A stretch of 64,000 nt of DNA, taken from the NCBI GenBank assembly GCA_002478045.1, contig DLLT01000017.1, positions 38,309 to 102,308 of the forward strand. The letters are read 5' to 3'. A model generated the notes under the pieces. It ran no database searches and was not told the origin of the DNA. It saw only the letters and a program-made list of their open reading frames with translations. Within the stretch, counting starts at the first letter, position 1, and the number at the start of each line of letters is the position of its first letter. The stretch comes from Porphyromonadaceae bacterium UBA7555 (GTDB lineage: Bacteria; Bacteroidota; Bacteroidia; Bacteroidales; Muribaculaceae). This document shows positions 63,628 through 64,000 of the stretch, piece by piece. A program made the position numbers and the translations under genes.

Positions 63628-64000
63628 AGCACACCCATTTGTCGAGTATGTGCGAATTTGTGCCACGCATCTTCGCTCAAAGCGTTCCTCGCACGCAAGA
63701 CGCAAGGCCTCGGCTTATCCGACCGCGTGTGGCGTTACACGGAAGCCTTCAAGAACGAAATCGAACTGGGGCTCGACCTCGGCATCCGTTCGGGCAAGAG
63801 CGCCGCAGCCATGACGCGCGACCTGCGCCAATATTTGCAGCATCCCGATAAGCTATTCCGCCGAGTGCGAGACGAGCACGGCCTGCTCAAATTATCACAA
63901 GCGGCAAAAGAGTTCCATCCGGGACGTGGAGTGTACCGCAGCAGCTATATGAACGCACGCCGCCTCGCCGCCACCGAAACCAATATCGCGTATCGTACCG
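63628..64000 (+). pseudogene. Fragment of a phage minor head protein (Mu F / SPP1 gp7-like)
   Basis: The plus frame is open from 63628 (after TAA at 63625) to the window end. From about 63661 it reads like a phage head morphogenesis protein: KTQGLGLSDRVWRYTEAFK, IELGLDLGIRSGKSAA, YLQHPDKLFRRVRDEHG, FHPGRGVYRSSYMNARRLAA and TETNIAYRT. These are the blocks of the minor head protein of Bacteroidetes prophages. No ATG lies upstream in frame, and the N-terminal part of the family (about 150-200 residues) is missing, so the gene is 5'-truncated. The fragment is clearly richer in G+C than the A/T-rich DNA before it. It may be the edge of a prophage or a relic; the rest lies beyond the window. Confidence 0.65.

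Noticed and set aside
1..64000. CRISPR array, rRNA or tRNA genes
   Set aside because: No regularly spaced repeats with unique spacers, and no tRNA- or rRNA-like sequences, were seen in the intergenic stretches on reading; a dedicated RNA scan would be more sensitive.

Overview
The window looks like a chromosomal segment of a gut-type Bacteroidales bacterium, most likely Muribaculaceae or a close relative (inference). The evidence is the repeated Bacteroidetes promoter element TAnnTTTG, three times with TTTG 19-20 bp upstream, and the gene content: a FeoA-FeoB fusion, class III fructose-bisphosphatase, a two-gene agmatine route plus nspC for polyamines, a PstS-like lipoprotein followed by a TPR protein, an ECF sigma/DUF4252 operon, a BspA-like leucine-rich-repeat protein, DUF1015, DUF4250 and a FeoB-associated Cys-rich protein. 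No rRNA, tRNA, CRISPR array or insertion sequence was seen. Nearly all of it is ordinary core genome; the last ~370 bases are phage-derived.

Region 1 (1-15.3 kb): the tail of an unknown gene, a degenerate ThiE-like protein, a flippase-like membrane protein, kdsB (lipopolysaccharide Kdo activation) overlapping a zinc-site-lacking M16 peptidase homologue, fbp, a THUMP-like methyltransferase, smpB with a Yip1-family protein, the lon-uvrA pair, and a secreted BspA-like LRR protein with an unusual open 5' leader.

Region 2 (15.3-31.6 kb): a metal cluster (feoAB fusion, Fur-family repressor, Zn/Cd P-type ATPase); agmatine deiminase and N-carbamoylputrescine amidase, which make putrescine; a small membrane protein, a PstS-like lipoprotein behind a 12-C tract and a TPR protein; a RelA/SpoT homologue whose hydrolase site is mutated; a lipoprotein, a candidate 43-residue membrane peptide, a DedA protein and rpe.

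Region 3 (31.7-49.8 kb): ftsK, lolA and trxB; a heptad-repeat secreted protein; a stand-alone DsbD-alpha domain beside full-length dsbD; mazG, topB and the FeoB-associated protein linked by 4-bp stop/start overlaps; clpB and yqgE on the other strand; recR, a GNAT enzyme, and an ECF sigma/anti-sigma/two-DUF4252 operon with a plausible self-recognised promoter.

Region 4 (49.9-64 kb): radA, a SpoU methyltransferase, bioB, a 22-residue-repeat secreted protein, DUF1015 and purA; lrgA/lrgB (cidA/cidB-type) from a textbook Bacteroidetes promoter; radC with a glycosyltransferase, nspC (last step of the carboxyspermidine route to spermidine), a UvrD/PcrA helicase with DUF4250, and at the right edge a GC-rich fragment of a phage minor head protein without a start codon.

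I found no clear multi-gene undescribed system. The best leads are the phage fragment/junction, the hydrolase-dead RelA homologue with an RxKD motif, the C-tract in front of the PstS-like lipoprotein, the secreted heptad-repeat protein, the conserved-looking leader of the LRR gene, and several perfect palindromes in promoters.
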